A stretch of DNA of 64,000 bases from an uncultured Psychrobacter sp. (GCA_947501045.1 CANMUI010000004.1:242340-306339), one strand, 5' to 3'. Shown: positions 1 through 9,336, numbered from the stretch's first letter. Numbers and translations: made by a program. Notes: generated by a model from the sequence alone, not told the origin.

Positions 1-1473
1 TATACTCAGCAAGCACAGCACGCGCGCCTGCAAGCGGATATCAAACGCTTAAATAACGATAAAACGCTACTTGAACAAGAGCAGCAGGAGTTGATCAGCG
101 AAGAGCATGCCTTAGATAGTGAAGCGCAGCGCGCGCGCATGGCTATAGCCGAGCTGACCCCAAAGCTTGCAGAAGCCAAAGATACGCAGCAGCAGCTGCA
201 AGCAAAACGTAGCGAGCTAAGCCGCGTTCGCCAAGCCGATGAGGCGCAGTGGCAAACCTTGCAGCTTAAAGTACAAAAGCTTGAATTACGCCTTGAGCAT
301 ACCAGCAGTCGTTTAGCAAACTTGACGCAAGCATATGATCAATCAGTACAAAATGAGCAGATATCAATAACGCAGCTTCAGCGCTTGGATGTGCAATTAC
401 CTAACCTACAAGCAGCGCTGCAAAAAGCACAGTTGGCCAAGGATGAGCAACAAGCTCTATTAAATGAGCGCGAAGCAGTGTTAGCTCAGATGAAGCAAGG
501 TTATAGTCAACAGCAAAACGAGCTTGATACTCTACATACCGAGCTACAAACCGCCCAAAGTAAGGCGGCTGAGAAAACCACTAAGCTGGCACTTAGCGAA
601 GCCCGGCTTGAAGATGCTATTAAGCAGACTCAAGCAGCTTTAGATCATTATCAGCAAACACTCACTGAACATAGTGCGACCCATGCGCAAACCGAACCAC
701 AAAACAGTAGCGTCTCAAATCTGCTAGCAGACTTTATTGCGCATAATCGCCGCGTACGTCCTGATAAAATCGCTGAGCTTAAAAGTGAGCAGACCAAGAT
801 AGAGCAGCAAATCAGTAAAATTGGTGCGGTCAATCTAGCGGCGGCGCGTGAGCTTGATGAAGTTAACGAGCGCCTAGAACCTCTAACGCAGCAGATTAAT
901 GATATCACTGGCAGCATGAACACACTTATTAGGGCAATTGCTGATATCGATGCGACCACCAAAACACTGTTTATGCAAACGCTGGATGCGGTGAATGAGG
1001 AGCTTGCCACATTATTTGCCAAAGTATTTGGCGGCGGACAAGCCAGTTTGACGCTAAGCGATGATGATCTGCCAGCTGGTATATATGCCAATCAACATAA
1101 ATCAGAACAGTGGCGCGCGGGACTCACCTTAATGGCGCAGCCCAAGGGCAAACGCAATAGCCGTCTTGCCGTGTTATCAGGCGGGGAGAAAACGCTGACT
1201 GCGCTGAGTCTTATTTTTGCGATATTTAAACAGCACCCTGCGCCATTTTGTGTGCTCGATGAAGTCGATGCGCCGCTCGATGATGCCAATGTGGCACGTT
1301 TTACCAGTCTTATTTCGGATTTGGCAGGGGATTTGCAGTTTATTTTTATCAGTCATAATAAACTATCGATGCAAATTGCTGATGAGCTCAAAGGGATTAC
1401 TATGCCAAATGCGGGTATCTCAACTTTGGTCAGTGTCTCGCTTGATGAGGCCGCAGATTATATTGACGCTTAG
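1..1473 (+). CDS. smc: Chromosome partition protein SMC, C-terminal part (5' end outside window)
   Basis: This is the C-terminal portion of the SMC ATPase, which forms condensin-like rings for chromosome compaction and segregation. The frame is open from base 1, so the gene starts upstream of the window. The first ~250 visible codons are Q/E/K/A-rich heptad-like sequence, as expected for the returning coiled-coil arm. The C-terminal head domain follows, with the ABC signature LSGGEKTLTALSL and the Walker B stretch FCVLDEVDAPLDD, then the conserved FISHNK switch region. It ends in TAG at 1471-1473. A gap of ~230 bases separates it from zipA, and the smc-zipA-ligA order is common in gammaproteobacteria. 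The family assignment is secure; only the missing 5' end limits the description. Confidence 0.96.
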   Translation, partial: YTQQAQHARLQADIKRLNNDKTLLEQEQQELISEEHALDSEAQRARMAIAELTPKLAEAKDTQQQLQAKRSELSRVRQADEAQWQTLQLKVQKLELRLEHTSSRLANLTQAYDQSVQNEQISITQLQRLDVQLPNLQAALQKAQLAKDEQQALLNEREAVLAQMKQGYSQQQNELDTLHTELQTAQSKAAEKTTKLALSEARLEDAIKQTQAALDHYQQTLTEHSATHAQTEPQNSSVSNLLADFIAHNRRVRPDKIAELKSEQTKIEQQISKIGAVNLAAARELDEVNERLEPLTQQINDITGSMNTLIRAIADIDATTKTLFMQTLDAVNEELATLFAKVFGGGQASLTLSDDDLPAGIYANQHKSEQWRAGLTLMAQPKGKRNSRLAVLSGGEKTLTALSLIFAIFKQHPAPFCVLDEVDAPLDDANVARFTSLISDLAGDLQFIFISHNKLSMQIADELKGITMPNAGISTLVSVSLDEAADYIDA

Positions 1474-1704
1474 CATGAATAATTATTACGGACTGTGTAA
1501 TACAGACTATAATATACTCATTGGTGTTAAGATATAGGATAAAATCGACCAACAACGTAACACAAATGTGTAGGGCTGGCGGTAAACAATTACTATATGA
1601 TGACGAGGTTAGTCAGCCATGCTAGACTATTGCCATTAAATTTAAATTTTTTTAGCCATTTTTTCTTTTATCTCGTTATTTATAGCTATTAGGATATCTC
1701 TCTC

Positions 1705-2715
1705 ATGACCGTTATTCAGTTTGTATTGGTTGCTATCGCTGCATTTATTGTGCTTGCAGGACTGTTTATGGTTATTCGTAGCTTTCAGCGCCGCAAGGAC
1801 ACAGAGACTACGGCGGTCAATTATGACAAAAACGGTATTCCTATTATCCCGCGTCACGAGCGCGATATTGTTGATCAGCCGGACTTTGATGATACCGTTG
1901 CTGGTGAGACGACCATTGCTCCTGATCGCGATTATCTTAACGCCATTATTGAAGACGAGCCGTTAGCTAATCCCTCTGCTACACAAGATATCCAAGTAAC
2001 GCAAAGTCACAATTATTCTAACAATCAAGAAAACAACGATGACTATGCACGCTGGCAAGCCGAGCAACAACGGACAGACAACGAAGAATTTGCAGATATA
2101 GCTCAGCAGATGCACACTAATAATGAGCAAGAGTTTGATGCTTTCTCAAGCCTTATGTCAGCGACAGACAGCCTAATGCCAGTCATTGACACCGCAGAAG
2201 AACCCAGCTTTGATGACAGCAGCCCGATACTTGATCAGCATCTGTCAGAGCCCGTCGATCAGGCACAAAACAGTCCGCTGATCAATGCCCAAGACAATAT
2301 CAATATTACTATTTTACCGCATCAATATAGCGATCGTCCGCAAATGGTGATCCGCGGTCGCGACTTGTTAGAATTGGTCGACAAATACGGTCTGCGCTTT
2401 GGGGCGATGAATATGTTTCATCGCTACGAGCAAAAAGACGGCACCGGTATGCTGTGGTTTAGCATGATGGGCATTACCGAAAATGGCATTGCGCCTTTTG
2501 ATCCGCATCGGGTGGCGACCAACGTTTATAGCGGTGTGGTGGTGTTTTTATCATTGCCGCACCCGCAGGCCTTGCGTAGTTTTGATAGTATGATGAGTAT
2601 CGCTTATATGATGGCTGATGACTTAAATGCGATGATACTTGACGAAAATAACGAGCCAATTACGCCTGAGTATAAACAACAATTGCGCAATCAAGTGCGT
2701 GACTATGGCGTTTAG
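1705..2715 (+). CDS. zipA: Cell division protein ZipA
   Basis: ZipA is an inner-membrane division protein that tethers FtsZ to the membrane and stabilises the Z ring. An N-terminal membrane anchor lies at about residues 4-25, followed by a basic RRK stop. A long acidic, Q/N/D-rich linker covers roughly 30-200. The globular FtsZ-binding domain occupies ~205-336 and includes LLELVDKYGLRFGAMNMFHRYE and the hydrophobic FSMMGITENGIAPFDP stretch. The length of 336 residues is normal. The ATG has AGGAT about 10 bases upstream. Its position between smc and ligA is the usual one for this family. A hairpin terminator lies 40 bases after the stop, so ligA probably has its own promoter. Confidence 0.93.
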   Translation: MTVIQFVLVAIAAFIVLAGLFMVIRSFQRRKDTETTAVNYDKNGIPIIPRHERDIVDQPDFDDTVAGETTIAPDRDYLNAIIEDEPLANPSATQDIQVTQSHNYSNNQENNDDYARWQAEQQRTDNEEFADIAQQMHTNNEQEFDAFSSLMSATDSLMPVIDTAEEPSFDDSSPILDQHLSEPVDQAQNSPLINAQDNINITILPHQYSDRPQMVIRGRDLLELVDKYGLRFGAMNMFHRYEQKDGTGMLWFSMMGITENGIAPFDPHRVATNVYSGVVVFLSLPHPQALRSFDSMMSIAYMMADDLNAMILDENNEPITPEYKQQLRNQVRDYGV

Positions 2716-2755
2716 CGTCTTGCTATAATGATACACACATTTTAAGCACAAAAGT

Positions 2756-2780
2756 AGCGTCACTAGTTGACGCTATTTTT
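2756..2780 (+). terminator. Rho-independent terminator after zipA
   Basis: A perfect 7-bp stem (AGCGTCA / TGACGCT) with a 5-base loop is followed by A and five T. It sits between the zipA stop and ligA. Confidence 0.75.
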
Positions 2781-2861
2781 ATGTTTACGGCGTATGACTT
2801 GTCCAAACTTCTTTATAAACTTGTTATTATATCGGCATCTTGAACTATAAAGACGCCGATT

Positions 2862-4934
2862 ATGACCGACTCTACACCGCGACCAACTCAGAAAAAAAAT
2901 AACTCAGCCAACACGCAGAATGATGATACTGTCAGCGCGCAAATGCGTACCCTTATCGAGACGCTCAAAACCCATAACTATCGCTACTATGTGCTGGACA
3001 ATCCTATCTTAGACGACAGCGAGTACGACCAACTGCGCCGCTCGTTGTTAGAGTTAGAAGAAGCCTACCCTGATCTTATCCAGCCCGATAGTCCAATCAA
3101 TCAAGTCGGCGATGTGCCGTTGTCTGCCTTTACTCAAGTTATGCATGATATCCCAATGCTATCCTTGGGCAACGTTTTTGAATACGATGATTTGCGCGAG
3201 TTTATGCGCCGGGTTAATGATCGTTTGAGCGATGCCCAGCAAAATCCTGAATACGTGATGGAGCTGAAACTTGATGGGCTTGCCGTATCCTTAAAATACG
3301 AATACGGTCAGCTTAAACAAGCGGTCACCCGTGGTGATGGCAGAGTCGGGGAGGATATTACCCAAAATACCAAAACCATTCGTAATCTTCCTTTATACCT
3401 TCATGATGCCGAAGATATTGTGCTACTAGAAGTACGCGGTGAAGTGCTCATGCCCAAAGCAGGTTTTGAGCGTTTAAATCGCTTGGCTGAAGAGGATGGT
3501 GAAAAGGTTTTTGCCAACCCCCGTAACGCTGCCGCTGGGAGCCTGCGCCAGTTAGATCCCGCCGTTGCCGCTAGTCGTCCGCTAGCTTTTTATGCTTACT
3601 CCGTGAATCAAGGTTTACCCGAATCCATTGATACGCAGTCAGCAGCACTAGCTTGGCTTGGTGACGTTGGCTTTAGTGTCAGCGCCGTGAGAGTGGTAAA
3701 AAACCCCCGTGAAGCACAAGAATACTATGAGGCCGTGATTGATAAGCGCGCAAAACTGCCCTTTGAAATCGATGGCACCGTGATCAAAGTGAATAGCTTG
3801 GCATTGCAGCAGCAATTAGGATTTTTATCGCGCGAACCACGCTGGGCGACTGCCTACAAATTCCCCGCCGAAACCGTCATGACGCGACTAAATACCATTG
3901 AATGGCAAGTCGGACGCACGGGACAATTAACCCCCGTGGGCAAGTTAGAGCCAGTTAAAGTCGGCGGCGTCACTGTCAGTAACGTCACTTTGCATAACTT
4001 TGGCGAGATTCAGCGCTTAGACGTGCGCGCAGGCGATATGGTCAGCGTGCACCGCGCCGGCGACGTTATCCCTAAAGTCACCCGCGTTTGGACTGATCAG
4101 CGTCCAGAAGATTCTGAGCCGGTTACCTTGCCAACTAATTGTCCAGTGTGCGACTCGCCTGTGGTCTTACCAGAAGGTGAGGCGTTAGCGCGTTGTAGTG
4201 GTGGTCTTATTTGTCCCGCCCAGCAGCAAGAAGCGCTGATTCATTTTGTCTCGCGCCGCGCGATGGATATCGACGGTTTAGGTGAGCGCTGGCTCATTAG
4301 CTTTTTTGAGCATGGCCTCGTCAAAACCGTTGCCGATATTTATGAGCTGCATAATCATCGAGAGGATTTAATCACTTACGAAAAACTGGGTGAGAAGTCC
4401 GTACAAAACATCATTGACGCTATCGAAGCCAGTAAAAAAACCACCTTGCCACGCTTTATCTACGCCCTAGGCATTCGCGGTGTCGGCGAAGGCACCGCGC
4501 AAAACTTCGCGCAGCAGTTCGGCGATCTTGATAGCTTAATGAGCGCTGACATGGAGGCGCTGATTGAAACCCCTGATGTTGGCGCGATTACTGCTGAGCT
4601 AGCGTATGAGTTCTTTCGCGCGCCGCACAATATTGAGGTCATTGATAAGCTGCGAGCCGCTGGCGTACATTGGGATAACGTCGAGCAAGTGGCATCCGAT
4701 GATCTACCTCTAGACGGTCAAACGTGGGTGATCACTGGCGCACTCGATAGCATGGCACGCGATGAAGCCAAAGCGAAATTGCAAGCCTTAGGCGCAAAGG
4801 TCGTTGGTAGTGTTTCGGCCAAAACTACGGCGTTGCTGGCAGGAGAGAAGGCGGGTTCGAAGTTGACGAAGGCGGAGAAATTAGGCGTTAGGGTTGTGGG
4901 TGAGGATGAGTTTTTGGCGTTGGTTGGAGAATAG
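2862..4934 (+). CDS. ligA: NAD-dependent DNA ligase LigA
   Basis: LigA seals nicks in replication and repair using NAD+. The adenylation motif KLDG places the active lysine at residue 136. The order is an N-terminal Ia domain (YYVLDNPILDDSEYDQL), nucleotidyltransferase, OB fold, a zinc finger with cysteines at 427, 430, 445 and 451, helix-hairpin-helix repeats (GIRGVGEGTAQ), and a BRCT domain at ~610-690 (GQTWVITGAL). The length of 690 is typical. About 25 residues of polar sequence precede the conserved start of domain Ia, and the Shine-Dalgarno is weak, so a later start is possible. Codon choice shifts abruptly over the last ~120 bases towards GAG/GCG/GTG/GGT, unlike the rest of the gene and next to the accessory gene that follows. 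Confidence 0.96.
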   Translation: MTDSTPRPTQKKNNSANTQNDDTVSAQMRTLIETLKTHNYRYYVLDNPILDDSEYDQLRRSLLELEEAYPDLIQPDSPINQVGDVPLSAFTQVMHDIPMLSLGNVFEYDDLREFMRRVNDRLSDAQQNPEYVMELKLDGLAVSLKYEYGQLKQAVTRGDGRVGEDITQNTKTIRNLPLYLHDAEDIVLLEVRGEVLMPKAGFERLNRLAEEDGEKVFANPRNAAAGSLRQLDPAVAASRPLAFYAYSVNQGLPESIDTQSAALAWLGDVGFSVSAVRVVKNPREAQEYYEAVIDKRAKLPFEIDGTVIKVNSLALQQQLGFLSREPRWATAYKFPAETVMTRLNTIEWQVGRTGQLTPVGKLEPVKVGGVTVSNVTLHNFGEIQRLDVRAGDMVSVHRAGDVIPKVTRVWTDQRPEDSEPVTLPTNCPVCDSPVVLPEGEALARCSGGLICPAQQQEALIHFVSRRAMDIDGLGERWLISFFEHGLVKTVADIYELHNHREDLITYEKLGEKSVQNIIDAIEASKKTTLPRFIYALGIRGVGEGTAQNFAQQFGDLDSLMSADMEALIETPDVGAITAELAYEFFRAPHNIEVIDKLRAAGVHWDNVEQVASDDLPLDGQTWVITGALDSMARDEAKAKLQALGAKVVGSVSAKTTALLAGEKAGSKLTKAEKLGVRVVGEDEFLALVGE

Positions 4935-4937
4935 ATT

Positions 4938-6872
4938 ATGAATGATGAAAATGAAATGGATGAAGCGGCTTGGGAAGAATTATATAAGCAATCTAGGGAA
5001 TTCGAAATTGAAGAGCTTCAAAAGGTCACTCGTCAAAAAAGTAGTGATAAGAATTTTGCATTGGCTCAAAGAAAGTTAGCTGAGCTGTTTTACAAACAAA
5101 ACTTATTAGATGATGCTGTGAGAGTGAGTAAATTAATTAGGCCTCAGGATAGCAGAGAACATTATAAAAAAGCACAATACAATATTGCTGCTGTTTATGA
5201 AGAACAAGGCAAAACTGAAGAAGCTCTAAAAATATGGTCGGAAATAGAAGAAGACTCTTCAGAGATATATTCTAGAGCACAGTATAATATTGGCGCTATA
5301 AAAAATGACTTAGGTGAATTTGAGGAAGCAAAAAGAGCTTGGGGTAAGGTTAAGAGAAATGATAGTCCAGAAGCATATACTAGAGCACAATATAATTTAG
5401 CTTCTCGATTCAATAAAGAAGGTATGGAAGACGATGCTATTCGAGCATGGAGTAATGTAGAGAAAAAAGATGACCCTGAGGTATATGCACATGCACAGTT
5501 CAATCTAGGCATTAGTTCGAATAGAAAAGGGAATACAGATGATGCTTTAGAAATATGGTCAAAAATAGAAATTGAGGACTCTTTAGACACATTTAATCTT
5601 GCTCAATACAATATTTGCACAGTGACGTTGGAAAATACGCCGTATCGAGATATTGTTAGGGCTGAAAATGCACTTAATAAAATTGTACATGGGTATCAAT
5701 ATGAAAAGCGATGTCTAATGAGAATTTGTCGATTGCTTAAGACATCTTCTACTGATATCGGAGAGGACTTATTACTACTGTTTATTCATGTTACTAACAG
5801 TATTGAAATACTTAAAGTGGATTTCAGCCATAGAGTAACTAACAGTAAGCCTGTAGAACGTAAACTAGCTCATTATACGGGAACTCAAACAACCAATTTA
5901 CTACTTGCTAGCGGCGAAGATCGAAAACTTCCAAGCCCATTTAGATTGAATACTATCAATAATGTTAACGACCCAAGTGAAGGCAAGCTACTTTTAAATC
6001 ATTTAAACGGTATAGAAGAGACCAAGCTTTATGCGTCAGATTTTGACAAAAAGCTACATGCTTTTATTAGTTGTTTTACCTTCAATCACGATAGCCTTAA
6101 CCAGTTCAGGCTATACGGTAAGCAAGATAATAAAGAAGCTTCTGGAATTAGTTTAGTGTTTAATAAAAGCTTTTTTCAAAAACATAATTCTACTGTAGGG
6201 TTGTCTTACGTAGCATTTGAAGATAGTTTACAAAACATTGATGTAGGCTTTATCCAGAGAAATACTGATAAAAAAGCTGTAGAAAAAATTAAAAAGCAAC
6301 CAGTAATGAGATGTGTCTATCTTGATCCTACTTCTAACTACGTTCATTTAGCACAGCGCAATCGTTTAACGTTTTTTAGAGAGTTTAACGATGAAACTAT
6401 ACAAGTAGAAAGTAAACAGATAAGTAAAGCTGAACACGAGTGGAAAAACTATCAAAGCTTTATTGACAGAAAGACTGAAGATTTAAGCAGTGCTTTTATA
6501 TGTCTTAAAAGTGCTTATAAAGCTACTACCGAAGAAATAATTAAGATTGAGAAAATAAACCCAAGTTTATCAGGCAAAATAGAAATTTTATTAAACGAAA
6601 TTCTCTTACCCTTAAAATACCTTATTAAACATTCAGCATTTCAGGAAGAGCAAGAATGCCGTATCGTTTATATAACGTCGCTTGACAAGCCTGAAGTCCA
6701 GATGGATTTTGGTAAATTTCTTTACGTTGAATATGAGGCAAATGTAAAATCACATCTTGATAAAATTTATATTGCACCAGCAGTAACTCAATACCAACCC
6801 TATTTAGCCAAGCTGCTTTGCGATACCGACGTTAAAATCGAACTCTCAAACAATCCGTATCGCCAGACTTAG
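4938..6872 (+). CDS. TPR/Sel1-like repeat protein with DUF2971-like C-terminal domain
   Basis: I recognise the architecture but not a named gene. Residues ~40-215 hold at least four tandem units of 35-36 residues. Each starts with AQYN(I/L) or AQFNL and carries a conserved Trp about 22 residues in, which fits TPR/Sel1-like helical hairpins. The C-terminal ~330 residues contain LAHYTGTQTTNLLLASGE, then NTINNVNDPSEGK, then FISCFTFNHDSLNQFRLYG, and later EEQECRIVYI. That order resembles DUF2971 proteins (hYT, NDP.E, CFs, E.E.R), whose biochemistry is not established. There is no signal peptide or membrane segment. The start lies 3 bases after the ligA stop, with GGAGA inside the ligA end as ribosome site. 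The gene is visibly AT-richer, with AAA/GAA/TTA-rich codons, than its neighbours, suggesting horizontal acquisition. A role in phage defence or stress response is a guess only. Confidence 0.72.
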   Translation: MNDENEMDEAAWEELYKQSREFEIEELQKVTRQKSSDKNFALAQRKLAELFYKQNLLDDAVRVSKLIRPQDSREHYKKAQYNIAAVYEEQGKTEEALKIWSEIEEDSSEIYSRAQYNIGAIKNDLGEFEEAKRAWGKVKRNDSPEAYTRAQYNLASRFNKEGMEDDAIRAWSNVEKKDDPEVYAHAQFNLGISSNRKGNTDDALEIWSKIEIEDSLDTFNLAQYNICTVTLENTPYRDIVRAENALNKIVHGYQYEKRCLMRICRLLKTSSTDIGEDLLLLFIHVTNSIEILKVDFSHRVTNSKPVERKLAHYTGTQTTNLLLASGEDRKLPSPFRLNTINNVNDPSEGKLLLNHLNGIEETKLYASDFDKKLHAFISCFTFNHDSLNQFRLYGKQDNKEASGISLVFNKSFFQKHNSTVGLSYVAFEDSLQNIDVGFIQRNTDKKAVEKIKKQPVMRCVYLDPTSNYVHLAQRNRLTFFREFNDETIQVESKQISKAEHEWKNYQSFIDRKTEDLSSAFICLKSAYKATTEEIIKIEKINPSLSGKIEILLNEILLPLKYLIKHSAFQEEQECRIVYITSLDKPEVQMDFGKFLYVEYEANVKSHLDKIYIAPAVTQYQPYLAKLLCDTDVKIELSNNPYRQT

Positions 6873-6878
6873 TATTTC

Positions 6879-6919
6879 TTAGCAGCGTATGTTTTATTTT
6901 ATACTACATACGCTGCTAA
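6879..6919. repeat. Perfect 13-bp inverted repeat downstream of the TPR gene
   Basis: Arms TTAGCAGCGTATG (6879-6891) and CATACGCTGCTAA (6907-6919) are exact reverse complements around a 15-base AT-rich loop. It starts 7 bases after the stop codon. There is no T-run after either arm, so it is not a classical intrinsic terminator. It may protect the mRNA 3' end, be a weak terminator, or mark the edge of the acquired segment. Confidence 0.7.
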
Positions 6920-7130
6920 TCTGTACTGTCTAATCTTTTCAACATATTAAAATCATCTCCTCACTATCTAATCTATCAACAACAAACAACACCAACCCTG
7001 CTCTAACTCCTTAATTTAAAACCAAATATAAAAAAGTTAACATAATCAATGAAGATTATTGATACTTATCTTTATAAAATAATAACAAGAGTCATTATTA
7101 TATTTAAAGAGTAGATTCAAGGAGTGAGTC

Positions 7131-8054
7131 ATGTCTACCACGATGATCAATACAGGTGATAGTACAAACGATAAAAATGAAACGCCGCAATCGACTTCAA
7201 AAGATCATGCTAATAAATCCAAGACGCAAGCGGTTGATGACAGTCATAATCCTAAAGTACAGCAGCTAATCGAGACGTTGCCGGGCGAGCATATTCAGGA
7301 AGATAGTGGTAAATCCGCCATTATTTTTCGTATGGTAATGGATAATCACTTATGTCCGTTTGGACTCAAATCGCTAGACGCACTTAAGCATGCTGACTAC
7401 GACATTATTGATCGACATATCACCAACCAAGACCAAAATAGCTTAGTCAAAGAGTCTTTAGGCGTCGAGACGACTCCGCAAACTTTTATTAACGGTAAGC
7501 GCATCGGTGGTAACGACGATTTACAAGTGTTCTTGGGTAATAGCGAGGCTAAAAGTGATGACGAGACTACTTATGCGCCCATCATCGCGATATTCTCTGT
7601 CACCGCTTTAATGAGCTTAGCATTATGCTGGGCTTTCTCAGTGAGCGTGCTGTCGATACAAGCTTTGATGTGGTTTGTAGCGTTATCTATGTGTGTATTA
7701 GCTATCAAAAAACTTGAAGATTTAGAAGGGTTTACCACTGGATTTTTGGGTTATGATTTGCTGGCCAGACGCGTAGTGCGTTATGCCTATGTTTATCCTT
7801 TTTTAGAAGCCTTTGCCGGTATCGCTATGCTTGCTGATCAGCCTTGGCTCAATCCTATCGCGGGTATAGTCGCCTTTACGATTGGACTGATTGGCGGAGT
7901 TTCAGTGATAAAAGCGGTATATATTGATAAACGCGAGCTAAAATGCGCCTGCGTAGGCGGCGATAGCAATGTGCCATTAGGGGCTATCTCGTTAACTGAA
8001 AATGTGATGATGTTCGGTATGGGTGGCTATATGATTATTCGTGCTTTGATTTAA
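7131..8054 (+). CDS. Glutaredoxin-MauE/DoxX fusion membrane protein
   Basis: This is a membrane-linked thiol protein of unknown partner. After a ~45-residue polar N-terminus, residues ~55-135 form a glutaredoxin-like domain with the active site CPFG (Cys75, monothiol because the second Cys is Gly) and the glutathione-site signature TTPQTFINGKRIGGNDDL. From ~148 to the end there are about five hydrophobic segments, and a CxC motif at residues 272-274 followed by VGGDSNVPLGAISLTEN, typical of MauE/DoxX-type redox membrane proteins. MauE helps disulfide formation in methylamine dehydrogenase, but no mau genes are present here, so the role is probably general thiol redox. The start has a strong AAGGAG site. 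It is a single-gene unit convergent with the lipoprotein gene that follows. Confidence 0.8.
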   Translation: MSTTMINTGDSTNDKNETPQSTSKDHANKSKTQAVDDSHNPKVQQLIETLPGEHIQEDSGKSAIIFRMVMDNHLCPFGLKSLDALKHADYDIIDRHITNQDQNSLVKESLGVETTPQTFINGKRIGGNDDLQVFLGNSEAKSDDETTYAPIIAIFSVTALMSLALCWAFSVSVLSIQALMWFVALSMCVLAIKKLEDLEGFTTGFLGYDLLARRVVRYAYVYPFLEAFAGIAMLADQPWLNPIAGIVAFTIGLIGGVSVIKAVYIDKRELKCACVGGDSNVPLGAISLTENVMMFGMGGYMIIRALI

Positions 8055-8074
8055 TAATTGAATAAGTTTTTCTA

Positions 8075-8623
8075 TTATATCTCTTCGTGCGAATCAGCTC
8101 CATCCTGATTTTTAACCCCATCCGGCACAATCTCAATCGGCAACGTCAGCCCTTTAGCATAATCACCATCAAACACATAGTCATAGCTGCTAGCATTAAT
8201 ACTAGGCGTAGTATGGATAATAAGGGTCATATTCTCATCATCAGTCAGCTCGTGCGAAGTATAGCTAGCACCCAGCTGATCGAGTATTTTCGATAGCGGC
8301 TCGTTACTGGCCATACCTACTGTTAGATTATGCTGAGCCGTGGCGTTATCGACATCGAAGTAGTCAGCGTAATCCTGTACGTTTTGGCTATCAATAGCAA
8401 ACGGGTAGTCGTAGTCTGCACGTTCGATAGGTGTCTCATCGGTTGCGACCAGTGACCAGTCAATGTCATTGATTGTCGCTGCTGGCGTAGCAGTATCACT
8501 GCTCTCTACACTTTGCTCATCAGTCGCAGAGTTACTATTGATAGGATTATCACTACTACAGCCTATTAACACACTTATACTGGCTACGCTAATTATGATC
8601 ATGCTTATGAGATGCTTTGACAT
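8075..8623 (-). CDS. Hypothetical lipoprotein
   Basis: The family is not recognised. The first 22 residues form a lipoprotein signal with lipobox VLIGC, followed by a low-complexity S/N/T/D linker to about residue 50. The mature part of ~130 residues is acidic and has no motif I can name; segments such as DYDYPFAIDSQNVQDYADYF and the repeated pairs of aromatic residues suggest a folded periplasmic or outer-membrane-anchored domain. AAGG lies about 7 bases before the ATG. The gene runs convergently towards the glutaredoxin-MauE gene, with 20 bases between the two stops. Confidence 0.7.
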   Translation of the reverse strand: MSKHLISMIIISVASISVLIGCSSDNPINSNSATDEQSVESSDTATPAATINDIDWSLVATDETPIERADYDYPFAIDSQNVQDYADYFDVDNATAQHNLTVGMASNEPLSKILDQLGASYTSHELTDDENMTLIIHTTPSINASSYDYVFDGDYAKGLTLPIEIVPDGVKNQDGADSHEEI

Positions 8624-8725
8624 CTTTTTACCTTAACATTATGAGAGGATTAATATTTTTGCTTATTTAATAGCGTTCGTACTATTTTGACAGTTTTTAA
8701 TTAGGTTCACCACTCAAACACCCAT

Positions 8726-8752
8726 AAAAAAACAGCCATCATCTGATGACTG
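8726..8752 (-). terminator. Terminator of the MliC-like lipoprotein gene
   Basis: On the minus strand, a 9-bp stem (CAGTCATCA / TGATGGCTG, one G-T pair) is followed by seven T. It lies about 60 bases beyond the stop of the gene ending at 8815. Confidence 0.75.
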
Positions 8753-8814
8753 CTTTGCAAAACTATCAACTTTTAAGACGTTACTAACTTTTAAAAAATT
8801 GATTCTTATTTAAT

Positions 8815-9336
8815 TTATAGTGAAGGCATTTCACAGTCGACTTGATACTCTTGACCATCGGCCCATTTCATTGCAAACACGCCTTCATTGCCTTGCATAT
8901 GCCAAGCATAGATAACTTCTGGGTTGGCATTATTTACATAACTTGCCGTCTCACCTTCGACGCCGCCATTTAAGATAATGGTTTGCTGAGACCAGTTAAT
9001 TTTAGGGATAGTCGCAGTTAGCATCGCTTGGTTTTTATTGACAGACTGCTTTGCTAAGATCTGGCTGTCATCAGTACAGGTATAAGGAGTTGGCGCCATA
9101 CGATCATAGGCCACATTAGTAGTCTCGGCAGCTGGCGTCGCTTGTTGCGGCGGCATAGTTGGCGCAGGGGTGGTAGGGGCAGTATCCATATCAGTAGCTG
9201 GTTGCGGGACTGTCGCAGCTGGGTCAGTTACCGTTTCTGTCGCAGTCGGCGCTGGTGGCACTGGGGCGGTAGTTGAACAAGCACTGATTAATGCAAAAGC
9301 GGGTAGAGCAGTAGCAAGTTTGGTCAAGGTCTTCAT
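8815..9336 (-). CDS. Lipoprotein with MliC-like C-terminal domain
   Basis: This is a secreted lipoprotein of ~173 residues. I chose the ATG at 9336 because GGAGAGA lies directly upstream and the protein then starts with a clean signal (MKTLTKLATALPAFALISAC). A Pro/Thr/Ala-rich linker runs to ~residue 75. The C-terminal ~90 residues open with YTCTDDSQ and end with GQEYQVDC, with a Trp and VFAMKWADG in between. That spacing resembles MliC/PliC inhibitors, which protect the wall against C-type lysozyme. The match is by pattern only and the usual SGARY-like signature is not clear, so the family is tentative. An upstream in-frame ATG at 9369 would add 11 residues before the signal and is less likely. 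Confidence 0.6.
   Translation of the reverse strand: MKTLTKLATALPAFALISACSTTAPVPPAPTATETVTDPAATVPQPATDMDTAPTTPAPTMPPQQATPAAETTNVAYDRMAPTPYTCTDDSQILAKQSVNKNQAMLTATIPKINWSQQTIILNGGVEGETASYVNNANPEVIYAWHMQGNEGVFAMKWADGQEYQVDCEMPSL

Noticed and set aside
1217..1537. A 106-codon frame overlapping the smc 3' end
   Set aside because: It is an out-of-frame reading of the SMC ATPase domain with no ribosome site.
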